Below, one piece after another: positions 1 through 14,600 of a stretch of 64,000 nt of DNA (position 1 is its first letter; every line of letters begins with the position of its first letter). The notes beneath the pieces were generated by a model, which was given only the letters and a program-made list of their open reading frames with translations, was not told where the DNA came from and did not search any database. This DNA comes from Muricea muricata (Eukaryota; Cnidaria; Anthozoa; Malacalcyonacea; Plexauridae). The DNA lies in assembly GCA_963855995.1 (NCBI GenBank), contig OY979725.1, forward strand, positions 9,758,883 to 9,822,882. The letters run 5' to 3'. The position numbers were made by a program, and so were the translations under genes.

Positions 1-1189
1 GATTAAGGTTCGTGCGTTTCAATTTCAGCTCCAACACTGTTTTTTGATAACACGTAATTGTTCAAGCGAGTATCGATTAAATCGATTCTCGCCGTTGGTG
101 GAGATACGCACTTTGTGTGTTGTGGTTGTGGCAGATAAACGCGTTTACTGAGCCTAAATCCATCGTATAAAAGCACAATACTCTCAAATCAAAATAAACT
201 AATGTCAGGTAACGACAACGCTATGTCAACGCTTGACCTATGAGTCGATTTAGCACAATATGATACGGAAAAGCTTCTTTAACCTAAAGACGAACAGTTA
301 TCTCTAAACACAATGCAGCCCTTTAAATTCCGTTGTTCTGGGATGAATTCTGTTTTATGCAGCACCCGCGAAAATAATTTATTCAATGTAGTAGGAATCG
401 CATCTATATCTCCTTGCCGTAAAATGTGTCGAGGTTAATTTTAATTAAATGTTGAAAGCTTTCAAACATGTGAAATCGTAACTTGAAAAAAAAAATGACA
501 TTTAGCATTCAAGGGGCCAGATGCCAAAAAGCATTTGTTTCAATTAGCCTAATATGCTCGGATAATATGCTTTCAGTTTGTCATGGTCGGAAACTGAATT
601 CTAGGGTCAATTTCTGTTCAAGAATCGGCTTGACGCGGGGTTCATGATCCAGTGATGCTGTTGTACTTATAAAATTTCATTTTTAGTTAGGAGCGTAAAG
701 GTCAAGCGAGAATTTCGCCATGATTATATGCATGCATGAATTTGTGTATAAATTACAAATATTAATCGTTCCGCCGGCACAGAAGCGGTGAACCTCGTTG
801 AAATATTAACGATAAATCGATGATGACATTAACCAACATTTAATTTTGTATCCTTCGTTTTTCAGCGCTGCATGTTCGGAGATAACTTTTCAATCATCGC
901 CGCATCGACAGCCCGTGAACTCGTGTTTAAATACAGACAGTTAAAAGTACACACTGCACCGAGGAGAAAGCTCGGATTCATCAGTCGAGAGCGGACGAGT
1001 CGAATTAAATGCACACCGGCCGTCGTGCGTTCATTCCACTTTTTTCGCACGGCCTAAATTAAAAAGGATCTCTCGACGAAACCGTCCAATCGCGACGCGA
1101 TTGCGTTGGCTGGCAGGTCCTTACGATGAATTATTCAAACTGCATAAATATACACACTTAGTGCCGACTGTACTTTACCAAAATGTGTG
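1..1189. other. Upstream flank of the PLC-beta gene
   Basis: No coding region is supported here. The stretch should hold the promoter and 5' untranslated region of the PLC-beta gene that starts at 1190. An in-frame stop (TAA, 1145-1147) precedes the start codon, so the protein does not extend upstream without an extra exon. A short out-of-frame upstream ATG at 1183 reads four codons and stops at 1195-1197, overlapping the main start. Short open frames on both strands around 862-1057 are antiparallel shadows with no recognisable protein content. Confidence 0.5.
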
Positions 1190-4100
1190 ATGGCTAGCGG
1201 TGGAGTTTATGCCGAAACTTTGGAGCTACCGAAGGTTCCTGACGACGTAGTTGCTGGCGGTACATTTATCAAGTGGGACGATGTAAGGGAATTGAAGTAT
1301 TTTTATTTCATTTACAGTGCGGCAATCGAGCACAACTTTTGTATTGTCGCCATTGTCACAGCGACCTAATCTATACCTTGGTCAAGGGCAACGTATGTTA
1401 GTCTCTAAACGTCCATCGACGCCTGCTTCTCGGCGAATGGAAGACGAAGAATCGAAGGCGTGCTACCTTTCGACTTCGGATCGTTCGGTTTGAAATGAAG
1501 CAGCGAATATGGCATGAGTTATGTGGACTGTGGCTGTATGCCATGTCTCGTGGCAATATGTAGTATATTCACGTACCGATAAGCTCCATAGCTGTCGATC
1601 AAATTTCTAACCTATCGTGGTTTCTGCTGATTACAAAACCGCATTTGCCATTGAATTTTAGCGCGAAACTGTACCAAGATTGTTATCTGTCGAATCTAGT
1701 GTAAAATTTTCCCCATACTTTATTTACTTTAGGATTCTGGCCTCGCTCAGACCTGTACACTCAAGATTGACCCTTGTGGATATGTCCTGTTTTGGAAATT
1801 CGAAGAAAAAGCGGTGAGGCGACTAGGCATGCTCGAACAGAGCCAACTATAGCACACTGTTTGTCCTCTGGCCTTTCTCAAGCAAATTGCAAGCTATCGA
1901 CGTTTGTAGATTGCCAGTTGTATACCTGTCAAGATTTTGGAATGCATGTGACTTTACGACTTACCTGTTAGGCTACGCGGCAAAGTTTGTCATGTTTACC
2001 TTGATAAGCCTTATCCTTTCACACGTGCAACACGTATATAATCAAACAAGAATTGCACGGCGTGGCATTTTCTCTCATGGCCCTGTCTCTTTCCCGAAGT
2101 GTGTATACTTCATGAGTACACTGATGCGTATCAAGTGTGTCCGCTCTTCATCTACTCGAGCTCAAACCAAGCATAGAATGTCAACTCTTATATTCTTATT
2201 TGCTTTTTCACATTCATGCTCTCTGTTCTTTGTAGGAAACCGATTTGCTAGACGTTATTCAAATCAATGATGTCCGAACTGGAAAGTACGCCCGAATGCC
2301 AAAGGTATATAGAGTTAATGTTTGACTGTACGGTTTGCATTTCCGCGACGATTCTCTATCGCAAGCATAGATACAGAAGTCTCAACAAACTCTTGTGTAT
2401 ATGTTGTACATATGTATCTATATGAGCGCGAAGTTCGTCGCATTTTCAGAAACAACTGTACTGAGCCTATCTAAAGCTCTTTCCGCCATGCATTCAGCTA
2501 TATATACATGCTCGCGAGCAAACGCGAAGGACAGGAAGACGGCTGACTTGTCGAATGTAAAAATTTGAAATTCAGATTCATCTGAGTTTTAATCAGCTTG
2601 CAGTGACTCACATAACTTTTAATTATTACTCGAGTCTATCTGTGGAAAAACATTTAATATCGTGACATTCGCTGCGTCGCTCGAATTTTGTTTTACACAA
2701 ACCGATCTGTTATAGGACATGTGCAGCTGGACTTGCGGACATTTCGCCGGCTTTTCGATCCCGTACGCATTTTTATGTGTCTCCTTAACAATGACCCTTA
2801 TCTATCATTCTCACGAGAAAACAAAGAAAAACCCGAACTGCAAACAAGGCCACAATCGGAAGCATTTCAACAATTTGAACTGATTAATTTACTTTCTGAC
2901 ATTCACTGCCCACAGCTCGGCTGGAAAGCCATTTCTATATAGAAATGCAAGTCTTTAGCTGGGCATCAGTCGCGAAACGGCTGCAGTATCACTGTAAATG
3001 ACGTATAAAACGCCAGGTATTTTGGCAGACTCGTAGTTAAGTAAAATTAATGCTATTGATTTAACATCCTTAAGTTTGCAAGGATTTGAAGCAGGTTTTA
3101 CAATACAGTTTTGATCAATGACTTTTCAGCTCTCGTCTAGTCTTACTGACGATAATTACACGGACCTAGAAAGCGTACAGGTCCTTGACTTTCTAGTCTG
3201 CATGGCTAGTTCTCGTATCGGCTCCCATCTTCCTACACAAAAACCCATAACATTCTATATGTCCGGCTTTGAACTATCTGATATATTACTTTCCTATCTC
3301 GCTGTAATCCACAACTTCCTGAAACAAAGTACATGTCGTATAATTGCTTTAAAAACATTCTGAAAACATCAAAGCTGTGATTAATTGCTAAAGGTGTTTG
3401 ATCATGTCTTGCCATGGGAAAGGAGAAATAATGTTTGATTTTTTACAGAATATTGTTCCAAGTTTGTCACGTTCCGCACAAGTCATTTCGTGAACTGAAT
3501 ACGAGCTCTTGCAATACCTATTAATAGTTCTGAGATAAAGACTCCTTGTTCCTTTGAATATTTCATCTATTTTCGCGTTCAAAATTGCTTCTACTCAGTG
3601 GGAGGCCACACGCGACAATCGTTACGAGGGACAAAGTAAAATTGGAGCGTGAAAATAACTATCCAAACGTGTGCTATTAAGGTTGACCCTCTCAGTAAAC
3701 TTTTTACAACTTCTTCTTCTTCAAGTTGATATATTCATGATTTAAGCGTTACATGTTATCATTGCCAAAGCGTATCCGGGCCATTTAATGACTGCTAAAA
3801 TTTCACTGTGTGTCAGTGGGCAGATAAATTATATATTAAGCTTGAGCAATGCTATTTATCCGTGTGTATGATCTTGTCGAGCCATCTGCCCCTATATATT
3901 ATATATGTTGTATGTATTTGAACCGTTCCTGCCATGAGAACATTATCTCTAGTCGAAACATTACAATCGTTACAGAAATCATTCTGAGATATTGTATCGG
4001 GGCTTGAAACAAGTGCGTTCTCGGCCGTGATTCGACCGCAAAACCTAATGTCATCCTATTTTCAATTATATTTGTTTTAATCATTTTGTGAGCACACGAA

Positions 4101-7100
4101 TTTTACGTGTGGGGCAGCTGCCGTGTCTAAATAGAATAGCTGCATGTTGCCGTTTTGCTTAAATTATCATTCAAACTCCTTGTCAAGATTCGGGGTGCTG
4201 CGTTTTGGGCAAAAACACGGTCCATATATATTTCGCCAATATATACTTTGTGTTCTTGACCTTGTGTGTTATTCGTATTTCGTTTTTCGTATTAAATTAT
4301 TAAAGCTTGCCGTTTTGCAGCAAAAAAACGACTAGCATATCAAGGTCTTGTCGATTGATGTGTCCCGAATACCGATATTAACTGCAAAAGTATACGTAAA
4401 CTCCTATAACCTCTATGTTAATTAACGTTTTTAACAAGCACATCCCTTGCTAAGTTCTTTTGATAACTCCATCGCAATTGAAGGAAGCCACCGCTTCCAT
4501 TTGAGCAAGATTTTTACAACGACTCTTTGAATATAATTAGCTTGGTCTCCAGATGTTCATCGTATGGGCATCATTTCGATGCGACCGCGAAGGCGCGAAT
4601 TGCAGTATTGCACCGCGATTTTTGACTTATCGTGTTCGAGGCCTGTCATTTTTTTCTTTGCCTTTTTTCCTTTTCTGATAAGTTCTATTTGCCCTTGCAT
4701 GCCTCATGTGTACAAGCAGTACTTAACTCTCCTTTTGGAGAGCCTTGTTCAAATGGTAGCCATTGAACTATAAGTATATAATCTGGAAGGATAAATCAGA
4801 GGGGAATGGATAGATTATTGAAGCCAATTTGATTCAGTTTTTTCTGAGTTTTGAGTTGAAATACTTAACGTCTGAAATTGGACCCCATATCAAATGGAAG
4901 CTAGAGAAAAGTTCTAATGATGTAAGATTTCAAGACTTCAGCTAAAAAAATACGACTTGAACTTTGAAGGGAAATTTACCGTATTCTACAAAATTTGAGT
5001 TGTTTTTCTATGTTTTCGGGAAAACTAGCTTGGCTCACTCTTTACGTTCGTTTTGAGTTATCTTTGACTTGCAGTTCATTGGTGCGGTACGGTCGCGAGG
5101 CCAAGTTTACACGTCGGGTCTTATAGTTGTGTAGAATACAAGCCTAGTTCACAAATACGTGACGCTTTTTTTCTATTTCTTGGAAAACCCTACCCCCTGT
5201 GGCTTGCGGTGACGTTTAATATAGTGATGGTCACCATAATCATGTTCGAAGGATAACGTACTCTTGCATGTTTTTGTGCTGAAGATGAATCAAATCGATT
5301 CGAAATATGCAGTTAAAATGTGTACTTATTACTATGCACACTTTATTCTGGATATCTCGCTGTTTTATACTCGCAGCGATAGCATTAGCGCTTTAACTCG
5401 AGTTTCCAGTGTATTGGACTCGACTCGAGTTGGTTAGATCACTCAATTCTGACTCGACTTGCAGTTTGCTTGTTGTAACGCTGCGGTATTTTTTCCTTGA
5501 TAAATCCCATGCTTGCTGTTCTGGCGCGGTAAACATTTTGCTGGAATGATAACTACAGTGTGCAGTTTGCGGTTGAAATTCAGGGCAGATGTCAGTGTCC
5601 AGACGAAATTCATACCTTCAATCTCGTTAAATTGTTTGGCTTTGTCCGTCGCAAATTATTTGATTGAAGCGCTAATTGCTTTTTGCGGCGATGAAAATCT
5701 AGCCAGCCAGTTTGTCTACAAATTCAAAGCCAAAGGCCTTGTTATTAATTTTCCACACGAACATCGGGCTTCAGGTTGAAAACCCTCAGAATTGTGGCCT
5801 GTGGGTCAGCCCGGTTCGAGTAAGTGATAGTTCGAAACTCAATCTACTTACTTTGATATCAACGTAATCTTGAATGTAATGTTAATTTTTATTGTGTCTT
5901 ATGTCGGTCATGTACTCGAGTCACTTACGTAAATTATGCCTGTGATGCCTCTCTAACGTCTATCTATGTTCATAACGGGCTAATTGGAATGAGTATCTCT
6001 GGACCACGTAGTTCTGTTAGCAGAGCATTGGGCTAGCCTTCCATATTTTTCGGCTTGTCCGGTGTGGAATGTGGACATAAACTCAAGGTAACTCCACAAA
6101 CATCATTTTCACCTGTCCAAGTACATAACGCCGAGACACAACAAAAAAATCATGATTTGTGAGCATTCTTTTTTGCACTGTTAGACCAACACAGTAATTA
6201 ACAAGTATTTAACATGTTTTTTTTCAAAACTATTTAGCACCTTCTTTCGTATCCAAAACATCAACCGACTCCTCCCTGAAGCTTTCGGCTTCTGTGTGAG
6301 AAATTTTTTTCACCTAAAAGAGAAGCTCTATCACTTTAATATTTTATCGCCCTTGTCAGCGTTAAGATTTGTATCAAAAGCGTTGATGAGGGAGGAAAAG
6401 CTCGAAAGGTCGGCTATTTCACGGTTAATTGTTGGTGTGTCTGGGATGGACAAGAGGTATGTTTTCAAAATGACGGCTGTTTTTCAAGATTCTTAAAACG
6501 AGAACGAGTCAACAACTAGGCATTTAAAACATTCTTAAACCATATCCTGAACCTAACCTCAATTAACGAATGTTATAAATGTGTGATTGTTCATTCTTTC
6601 TCGTTTTAAGAATCTTGAAAAACAGCCGCCATCTTGAAAACTTACCTCTCCACCATCCCCCTTTAGCCATCGCCATTCTTCAATATAGCTGACAAACCAG
6701 AAACAATGCTGCCCCACAACATTTTGGCATCCTGTTTTTAACAACCTGGACAACTTATGGTTATTTTTGGTCGTGCAGATACTAAAGCGAGATTGACTCC
6801 TATTAATATCGCATGACGGTCAATTTGATAACAATCGCACGTTGATAGGAATATTGTGACTGAATTCAAGATCACTTCAACAAATGTTAAATGCATGTCC
6901 ATGCGTTGTGAGTGTTATAATGAATATTATTCATTTGCGGCAAAACATATTTTTTGTTCTTTTGAAGTGGCTTGTGAAATAACTAACGAAGCCTTTAAAA
7001 GCTTTTCAATATCTTGCTTGATTCTTGAGATATTTCGGCTGAAACATACAAGCTGTTCGCCATCTTGGATTTTCAAGGATACGCATTTTACGTCACAAAC

Positions 7101-8601
7101 GGTTCGCGCAACATTTTAATATTGACAAGCAGTCATCAGAACAAACTAGAAACTCGAATATCTACTTACTCTAATATCTACTTACTCTAATATCTACTCG
7201 AATATCTACTACTCCGAAAATGATTTGTTACTTACTCTATTACGAGTAATTTCTAAGGGCCTGTTCACATGGGCAGAAGTTATCTCGGTTTCCGAGCAAA
7301 CATTTCGACAGGTCAAATAATGTTGTTCTGTTCATACGGAGAAGTATTTTCCCGCTTACCAGGTAAAGTTTCCCGCGGTGATGTAGATTTTGTAAAGTGT
7401 AAACAGAAAGTTTTCTCGCTAAGCGGGAAAGTTGTGTTCATATGGGATAAAAATTATCTCGGTCACCGAGATCTCGCCTATCATCAAGCGAGATCTCGGT
7501 TAACGGGAAAACTTTTCGTCTCATATGAACGCAAGGTAACTTTTCATAGTATTTTCGTAAGAAGGCGAGATCTCGCTTATAAACTTGTCGAAATGTTTTC
7601 TCGCTAACCGGGAAAACTTCTTCCCATATGAACAAGCCCTAAGGCTCTTTCCACTTGTGACTTTATGTAATGAACCCAACATATTAGTTAAGATGGCGGA
7701 CTGATGACTTGTTAATTTGATCCAGATATCTTAAAAATCAAGCGAGATGTGAAAAAGACGTAAAGGCCTTTACTGATAATTTAAAAAGTTCTTTCGAATG
7801 GATCAAACTTATTTTTTAATCCTAATTAATGTCCTTTAAACAAATAAAATATACAGTCAAAACACAAAGAAACATAGTATCTTTCGCTACTGGAAACCAG
7901 CAGAATTTATCATTTCGAGCGAATTTGTAATTGTAGTAGTTACTACTATCTTTCCAACGAAGGGCATTTGCATAAAACGTCGAATTCTGAATTCTGATCC
8001 TATGTTTTTGTTGCGCGCATATTGTCCGTATGCTTCTTGGGCGTGATGAAGGTTGACAATGTATGTTTAAATAAATGTTATCTGTGGTAGGGCTAACTGG
8101 GAAACACTGTTGAGGAAACATTGTGTTTTCTGCCAATGTTTCTCCATGTTTCTTGTGTGGCCAAACTAGGAGACATTGTTTCCGCAACAAAAATGTTTCT
8201 GAATTTGTATGGACACATTTTTGTTTTCCGGGTAGCAAAATTTCGTTTTTGCTAGAAAGTTCCCCGATGTGGACAAACTGGGAAACGCCTATAACGAAAC
8301 AATATTTTGCTAGTTTGCCCAGGACATAAAGATCACCAATGTGTATGTGTTTTATTATCATCAATTTCTTTCTTAAGGACTCCAAGGTTAAAGATTTAAT
8401 AAAATCCAAATTACCATCGGCAGAAAACTTGGAAGACTACTGTATCACCGTGCTTTATGGACCAAATTTCGTCGAGACAAACGCCATCAATTTCGTGGCA
8501 CTGGATGTTGCCGACGCTAAATTATGGTTCGATTGCCTCATGTCGTTTTGTCAACATGTGCTACCTGCAAATGCTAGTCCCCTGAATTTTCTTGAAAAAC
8601 A
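1190..8601 (+). CDS. PLCB: PLC-beta exons 1-4: N-terminus and PH domain
   Basis: Exons 1190-1282, 1733-1813, 2236-2304 and 8378-8601; phases after them are 0, 0, 0 and 2. Exon 1 encodes [16 protein letters not shown] and ends in the FIKWDD motif that opens the PH domain in PLC-beta proteins. Exon 2 supplies [11 protein letters not shown] (PH strand), exon 3 [16 protein letters not shown], and exon 4 the long [15 protein letters not shown] strand and the closing helix ending NFLEKQ. In the family this PH domain binds Rac and helps hold the enzyme at membranes. Exons 1-3 are short (69-93 bp) and the 6-kb intron before exon 4 is filled with palindromic repeats. Confidence 0.93.
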
Positions 8602-11600
8602 GTAAGTTCATATGATTTATTTGTTATTTCTTAGATATTTATCTGTTGTAGAGACTTGGGTAGAGAATATGACTTTTACTGTATGGAAAGATGCCGCCTT
8701 CGTTCTTGTTGTGTTTACTCCAGATACTGCATGTATATGCTCCTATGGGCAAAGTTGATAGAGGGGAGGGCCTCCTTTTCTCCCAGAAAGTCAAAGTCCA
8801 TTTTAGGTGAATTGGGATCAAAGTGATGCTGCTCTTTAAATATCACTTTGCACAGGGGGAAATGAGTGCACGACCCTTTACCTCAGTGTATGTAATTGTT
8901 TTGATATAATTTTTATGATATACAGCTAATTCAAAAAATGTCCTTCTAAAATCTAAATTCTTGACAAAATCCAAAATGCATCGTGGGTTGAATTCATGAC
9001 TTTCTGTTCATGTCATATGGCTTACGAGAAGCGATGTTTTGAAAAATAATATAGTCGTGATTGTGTACTGTCTTTGATATTAAACCTTGTGTTATTGATG
9101 TTACTGTGTCTCGTATTTTGGATTTTGTAATTTGCACTTTGAATTAGATGTAAAAAAGCAACACATTTATCTGCGTGATAAAATAAGAACATCTCGCATA
9201 GATGTAATTGGCAAGTCCCCCCATTTGTATCTCAAGTCCATCCAACGGATACTATATGTTCAATCTAAAAGCGCAATTGGTCTATTTGCACAACTAGGAT
9301 CAGGTAGTTATTCGGTTATGCTCGGGGTAACGTTTGAACACTCCAAACAACATATCGTAAAAATTCTAGAGGAATGCAGTTCGAACTCCCAAAAAATATG
9401 CGAAATTTTAGTTTTTTAAAGCAGTGAGGTTATATTTACGCACATAGTGCTCTTGTTTTGTTTATAGTTATACAAAACTGATTGTTCAAGCAAATCCTGA
9501 TGAGGCCATTCCAGTTAAACTGTAAGTTTTACCTTTAATTTCCCCCATTCCACCACCCATCTTTTTCAATAAGTTAATAATTAACGACTAGCTATATATC
9601 GTTAAGTGATAAATTCTATCTCTAGTTTCGGGAAATTGTTCGTATAAAAATTACCTGTTTTGATACGTATCCTTTATGATGTAAATGTTGGCTAAGAAAC
9701 TAAGTAAGTGTTAGATATTAACAGTATAACGAAGAATAACATTTACAATGGTAATAGTGCTGACTATTTGCTCAAACCTTGTGTACAGAAAAGTGAAATT
9801 TCTCTACACTAAGGAGCATGGAGATCTAATGAAATAATTATCACTTCGCGATATGTTTCCTTGATAGGAAAATGCGATACAATAACCAAGTAAAAATTAT
9901 GTAATTTGTATTTTAAACTTAAAATTCAGCATTACAAAATACCTTGCGAGCAGTAAGGATGACAAGAAGAAAGTTTATGATACATTGCAGTCTTTGGGTT
10001 TACCAAGTAAAAAGGTTTGTGTTCTTTAAATATCCTATTTCCTCTGTTTAGTTTCGCACTTCCATTCCAATAGGACCCCATGTAACAAATTCCATCGTTT
10101 ACTTGTCCCAGAAGGGAAAATCCTCTTTAAGGTGGACATCTTCACCAAGCGCAGCTGGAATGTTTGTTTTAATATCGGGATGTTTGTTTTTTCTTTTAGG
10201 ACGATGCTATCAATATTTCTGACTTCACTTTAGACACATTCTTATTATTCATGGGCAGACTATGCAATAGACAAGATATCGATACAATATTCACGGAAAT
10301 GTAAGTAAATTAAATAGATCTTCTTTGTTCATTATCGCATGGCAAGAAAGGAAAAATTGAGCCCCTAATCAAGATTTCGATGTGATTTTTTGGAAATAAG
10401 CTTCAGCCTTGTTAAAAACAAAGCGTATGTATGCCTCCTGAATATTTGGGAGTAAATTAGATAAATATAGCTCCATGCATTAAAAACAGACTATCTAATT
10501 GCACAGAATGGAACTGACGTCCACTTTAAAGTATTTATATGCAGTTGATTGCAATACTTGGTAATAATTTATTAGATTTCTTTTTATTGGTTTTCAAATG
10601 ATAGCTGATTAACTATTGCGTCATAAGCCAAAACCTGTCTTATCTTTAATGACGTGACAACAGGGTAGACTGTATAAAACTTTGTGTCAATTAGTTAAAT
10701 ATCAATGAAATTTTCTTGAAATCTTCGCACTTTGCGCAGGAAGTGATGCTTGCAAATGCAGATGGCAAAAATAAAAATATATTGCCATATCCTTTTAACT
10801 ACAAAACAGTGATTAGAAAGTGACTAAAAATTTGGTACAACCGTCTACAGGCTTTCGTTTCTCAGTTCTAAAACCCTCCAACGTGTGTTTCAAATAGTAG
10901 ATAAATTCATTGTTTTATGGACAGTCTTAAACCTAACTGTTTGTTTGATGTGTTTGATTTTAGCGGTGCGAAGAAGAAGCCATACATGACTGTTGCTCAG
11001 TTTGTTGATTTTCTCAACAACTATCAACGAGACCCTCGTCTCAATGAAATCCTCTTTCCCTACTACGACACGGAACGCGCGATGAACTTGATTAATACGT
11101 ACGAACCCAATAAGCAATTTGCAGCAAAAGGTATAAAGTAAGAATGTTGATACACGATTTTTGGAGCAGCCCCCCCCCCCTCCATTTATGCGACCTCCAT
11201 ATTCTCTTCAGTTTTTTTCTGCCTTCTTATCTTTCCAATCCATTATATCTGTAACTAATTCTACTTCCTCTTATGATCTCAATTTTTATGAAATATTTTC
11301 CCACTTTATCATTTGATTTCATTATCCCATAATGTCTCTGACCAGTTATGGCACATTTTCCGAAAGATGTTTCTCTTTGTTCCATGAGGTCAATATCATG
11401 TCCATTATGAATCGTTTTTTGCTACGACCATTGTTATCTGACTATTGTAAATGTTCTGACCTCGCATGTACGCATTCTTTCACTTTTTGTCTCTTATCAA
11501 CTGTGTTTGAACTCCTGTCGTTTCCCGACGTCCCGCCGTTGCAGTGGCAAATCTCATCTTTCATTTTTATTTTTATTTTACAAGATTCGCCATACATTAG

Positions 11601-14600
11601 AATAACAATTAAACAACAGAATTTACACAGCTAGCTAAACAAATATAAACACAAGGGCTGGAATGGCCACACAGAGATGAAGTCTTCAATAACAACGTTC
11701 CAATACAAAATATAACACAGGCTGGAATAACAAACAGACAGATCGTTAGGACGATTAAACTCTCCTTGCCATATCTACAGCACAAACATCAGTCACCTAG
11801 CACCTTCCAATATCTTCTGTCCATATTCCCTCTTAACAACCGTCGCCCCCTCAATCAGATCGATGTCAAATTCACAACATCCCAGCTTTGTACTCATCGC
11901 TTACGTACGATGTTTGTCATTTAACCTTTGTGCTCCACCATATTCTTTTTAAGCCCCGCCCCCATCTTACCTCATCCACATAATCTCAACTTCACGAGAC
12001 TTCGTATTCCCTCCCAACCCACCCCCAACCAATATCATCGTCACACTATCTCAACTTCACTGAACTCCGTATTCCCTCCTATTCCCCACCCACCCAAGAT
12101 CATCTTCACACTATCTCAACTTCACTGCTCTTCATATTCCCTCCTATCCCTCACCCACCCAAAATCATCTTCACACTATCTCAACTTCACTGCTCTTCAT
12201 ATTCCCTCCTATCCCCCACCCACCCAAGATAATCTTCACTCTATCTCAACTTCACTGCTCTTCATATTCCCTCCTATCCCCCACCCACCAAAAATCATCT
12301 TCACACAATCTCAACTTCACCGCACTCTGTATTTCACTATTTCACTTTGCAGCAGTCTGCACCCTACCACCCTGTCTGTTACATCACATCTTACCGAATC
12401 ACAGGACCCCGTATTCCCTCTTAACTCTCCTCCACGTCCGCTTCACACCTCCTTAACTTTGATTTCTCCTTTTTTCCTAGAACATCTACCATTCTGCAAG
12501 TTTTTCAATTTGTTCTCATATTCTCCCTATATTTTCAGGTCATTTATCAGTGCAAGGTCTTACACGTTATTTAATGAGTGAACACAACACAGTGATTGAA
12601 AACGATCGTCTGGCGTTGCATCAAGATATGAACGCTCCACTTTCTCATTACTTTATAAACTCTTCGCACAACACTTACCTAACAGGTGGGAGAATTCTTT
12701 TGTTTCAAAATATGATAAGTTGTATGTAAATGATACGAGATGTCTCCTGAAATTAGACCGTTGTTTGCTGCAAAATGACCTAAACAGCAGACCAGCTATT
12801 AGGCTAAATTAGAACCATGCGCACGTTTTTGTTCGCTACAGGTCATCAGTTAACAGGCAAATCTTCCGTGGAGATCTATCGTCAAGCTTTGATGTCTGGT
12901 TGTAGATGTATTGAGCTAGATTGTTGGGACGGCAAATCGGAAGATCAAGAACCATGCATTACTCATGGTATGACATTGTGCACCGAAGTCTCTTTCAAGG
13001 TACGCCGCCGCTCATTGGCTCATCTTCATGACACGCCTTCAATGATTGGTTTTGAACTCATACCGCAAAAGAGTTAATAAAAAAGGTCACCTTCAGTGAT
13101 TTTCTCCAACTTCCTGATCGTGCTCAGTACCTGAAACCCGTATCAAAGTTCAGTATTTTCGAGTCAAAGTTACTTTTTATTATTATATTACTCTATTGCT
13201 TGAAAAAACTAAAGTTTATCCTCCTAGTTTTTTACCTTCTTCTTATACGTCGCTTTCTCGTTTGATAAAACAGGATGTGGTCGAAGCGATAGCAGAGTCA
13301 GCATTCAAAACGTCAGATTATCCTGTCATATTGTCGTTTGAAAATCACTGCAGGTAAGATTTCGAAGCCTTGCTCAAATTTATGTGAGTAATACTTGTTT
13401 CGTCTTTATTATGTTTGCCAGCTGTCTTAATGCAAGCCGGCAACAGTTGAGAAAAATTCATTATCAACTATAAGTACTCCGACACAAATCGAATCGTTCT
13501 GGCCACTAAGCTAAGGAGTTGCTTGACAAGAACAACTGTGTTTAATGCCTACTTTACGGTGCTAATGCCTGCGAATCAATTGCCAACCTACAAATTTACC
13601 ACTATTAATTACGGCGTAGGTCCTTGCGGCGCCGGTTTAATGCCCTGAGCATATAGCTATAAATACAGTTGCTCTTGTCACAGCCAACTCCTTAGCTCAG
13701 TGGTCAGAGCATCTCGAAGGCATGGGTTCGAATCTTGGGTTACAATTTATGTTTCGGTAACTAAGGCAACGGTTAGGGGTAGAAGAGGTTAGGGTTAGGC
13801 GTTTGATTAAGGCTAAGGATTAGTGTTAGGAAATACTTGGGGATAGAATCATATTAGTGACCGAAACAAATTGATTACCGAATCTTGGCGGAGGACCTAT
13901 AGTTAAATATGATTTTTGCTCAACTGTTTCCGCGGCTTAAATTTCACCATGTGCATGAACTCGAGATTAAGACACGAGGTTAACACTTAACGTAAGCGTA
14001 GATGAATTGAACTTTGAATTTTTTAGTCGTCTGCAACAGCGTAAGATGGCTCAGTACTGTGTCTCGATCTTTGGCGATATGTTGTTAGATAAACCAATTG
14101 ATGACTTCCCGGTAAGTAAAGAATTTTAGTTTGAGGTTTGTAACCGAATAGAAGTCAACAATCGTAAAGTGTTTGAACCGTACGATTTACGAAAGAGCTA
14201 GCGTATAAATGATGTCCTATATAAGACACTTTAAATAGCTGAGTACATCAATAGGCCGACTTTCAAGTTGTCTCTGTTGTGTCGTTTTCATACAAATACT
14301 ATCGGCTGTCTAACTGCGCAATTGTAAGCCACAAACCCTTACAGTTACAAAAGTCAAAAATCAAGTTATGTAGTAGAAAAATCATTAAATCTTAATGACC
14401 AAGTTTCTGTGGTCAAACAACGTGTCTCAGTGCGGTTGATTATTGTATTTTTATCGCAAAGAAAGTGCTCCATGTTAGCCATTTGCTTTGTACCGTCAAA
14501 CTAAAGCTCTCTTCCCAAGTCCGTATGACCTGCATTGATGATTTTTGTTGAAGCTGGACGACGGCAAACCATTACCAAGTCCCAAGGCTCTGATGAGGAA

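Larger units (their letters stand above)
2305..8377. other. PLC-beta intron 3 (6 kb, repeat-filled)
   Basis: The longest intron of the gene. I see no exon or internal gene. It holds a repeat copy at 4757-5085 shared with 49797-50235, a tRNA/SINE-like remnant near 5985-6150, a palindrome at 6443-6663, a short tandem repeat at 7150-7215, a Harbinger-like MITE at 7257-7639 and another palindromic element at 8092-8323. Confidence 0.6.

Noticed and set aside
7150..7640. CRISPR-like spaced repeats
   Set aside because: The repeats are a short tandem array and a palindromic MITE; no uniform repeat-spacer structure, and the genome is animal.
10126..10535. AAGGTGGACATC / GACGTCCACTTTAA inverted pair as ends of one MITE
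   Set aside because: The pair spans PLC-beta exon 7, so it cannot be a single inserted element; possibly two separate remnants.
11928..12581. 217-codon Pro/Ser/His-rich ORF
   Set aside because: It is the C/T-rich strand of a 65-bp minisatellite in a PLC-beta intron; the period is not a multiple of three and the frame runs across the exon 9 acceptor.
13685..13738. Functional tRNA gene
   Set aside because: Has A and B boxes but the anticodon arm is truncated and no acceptor stem pairs.
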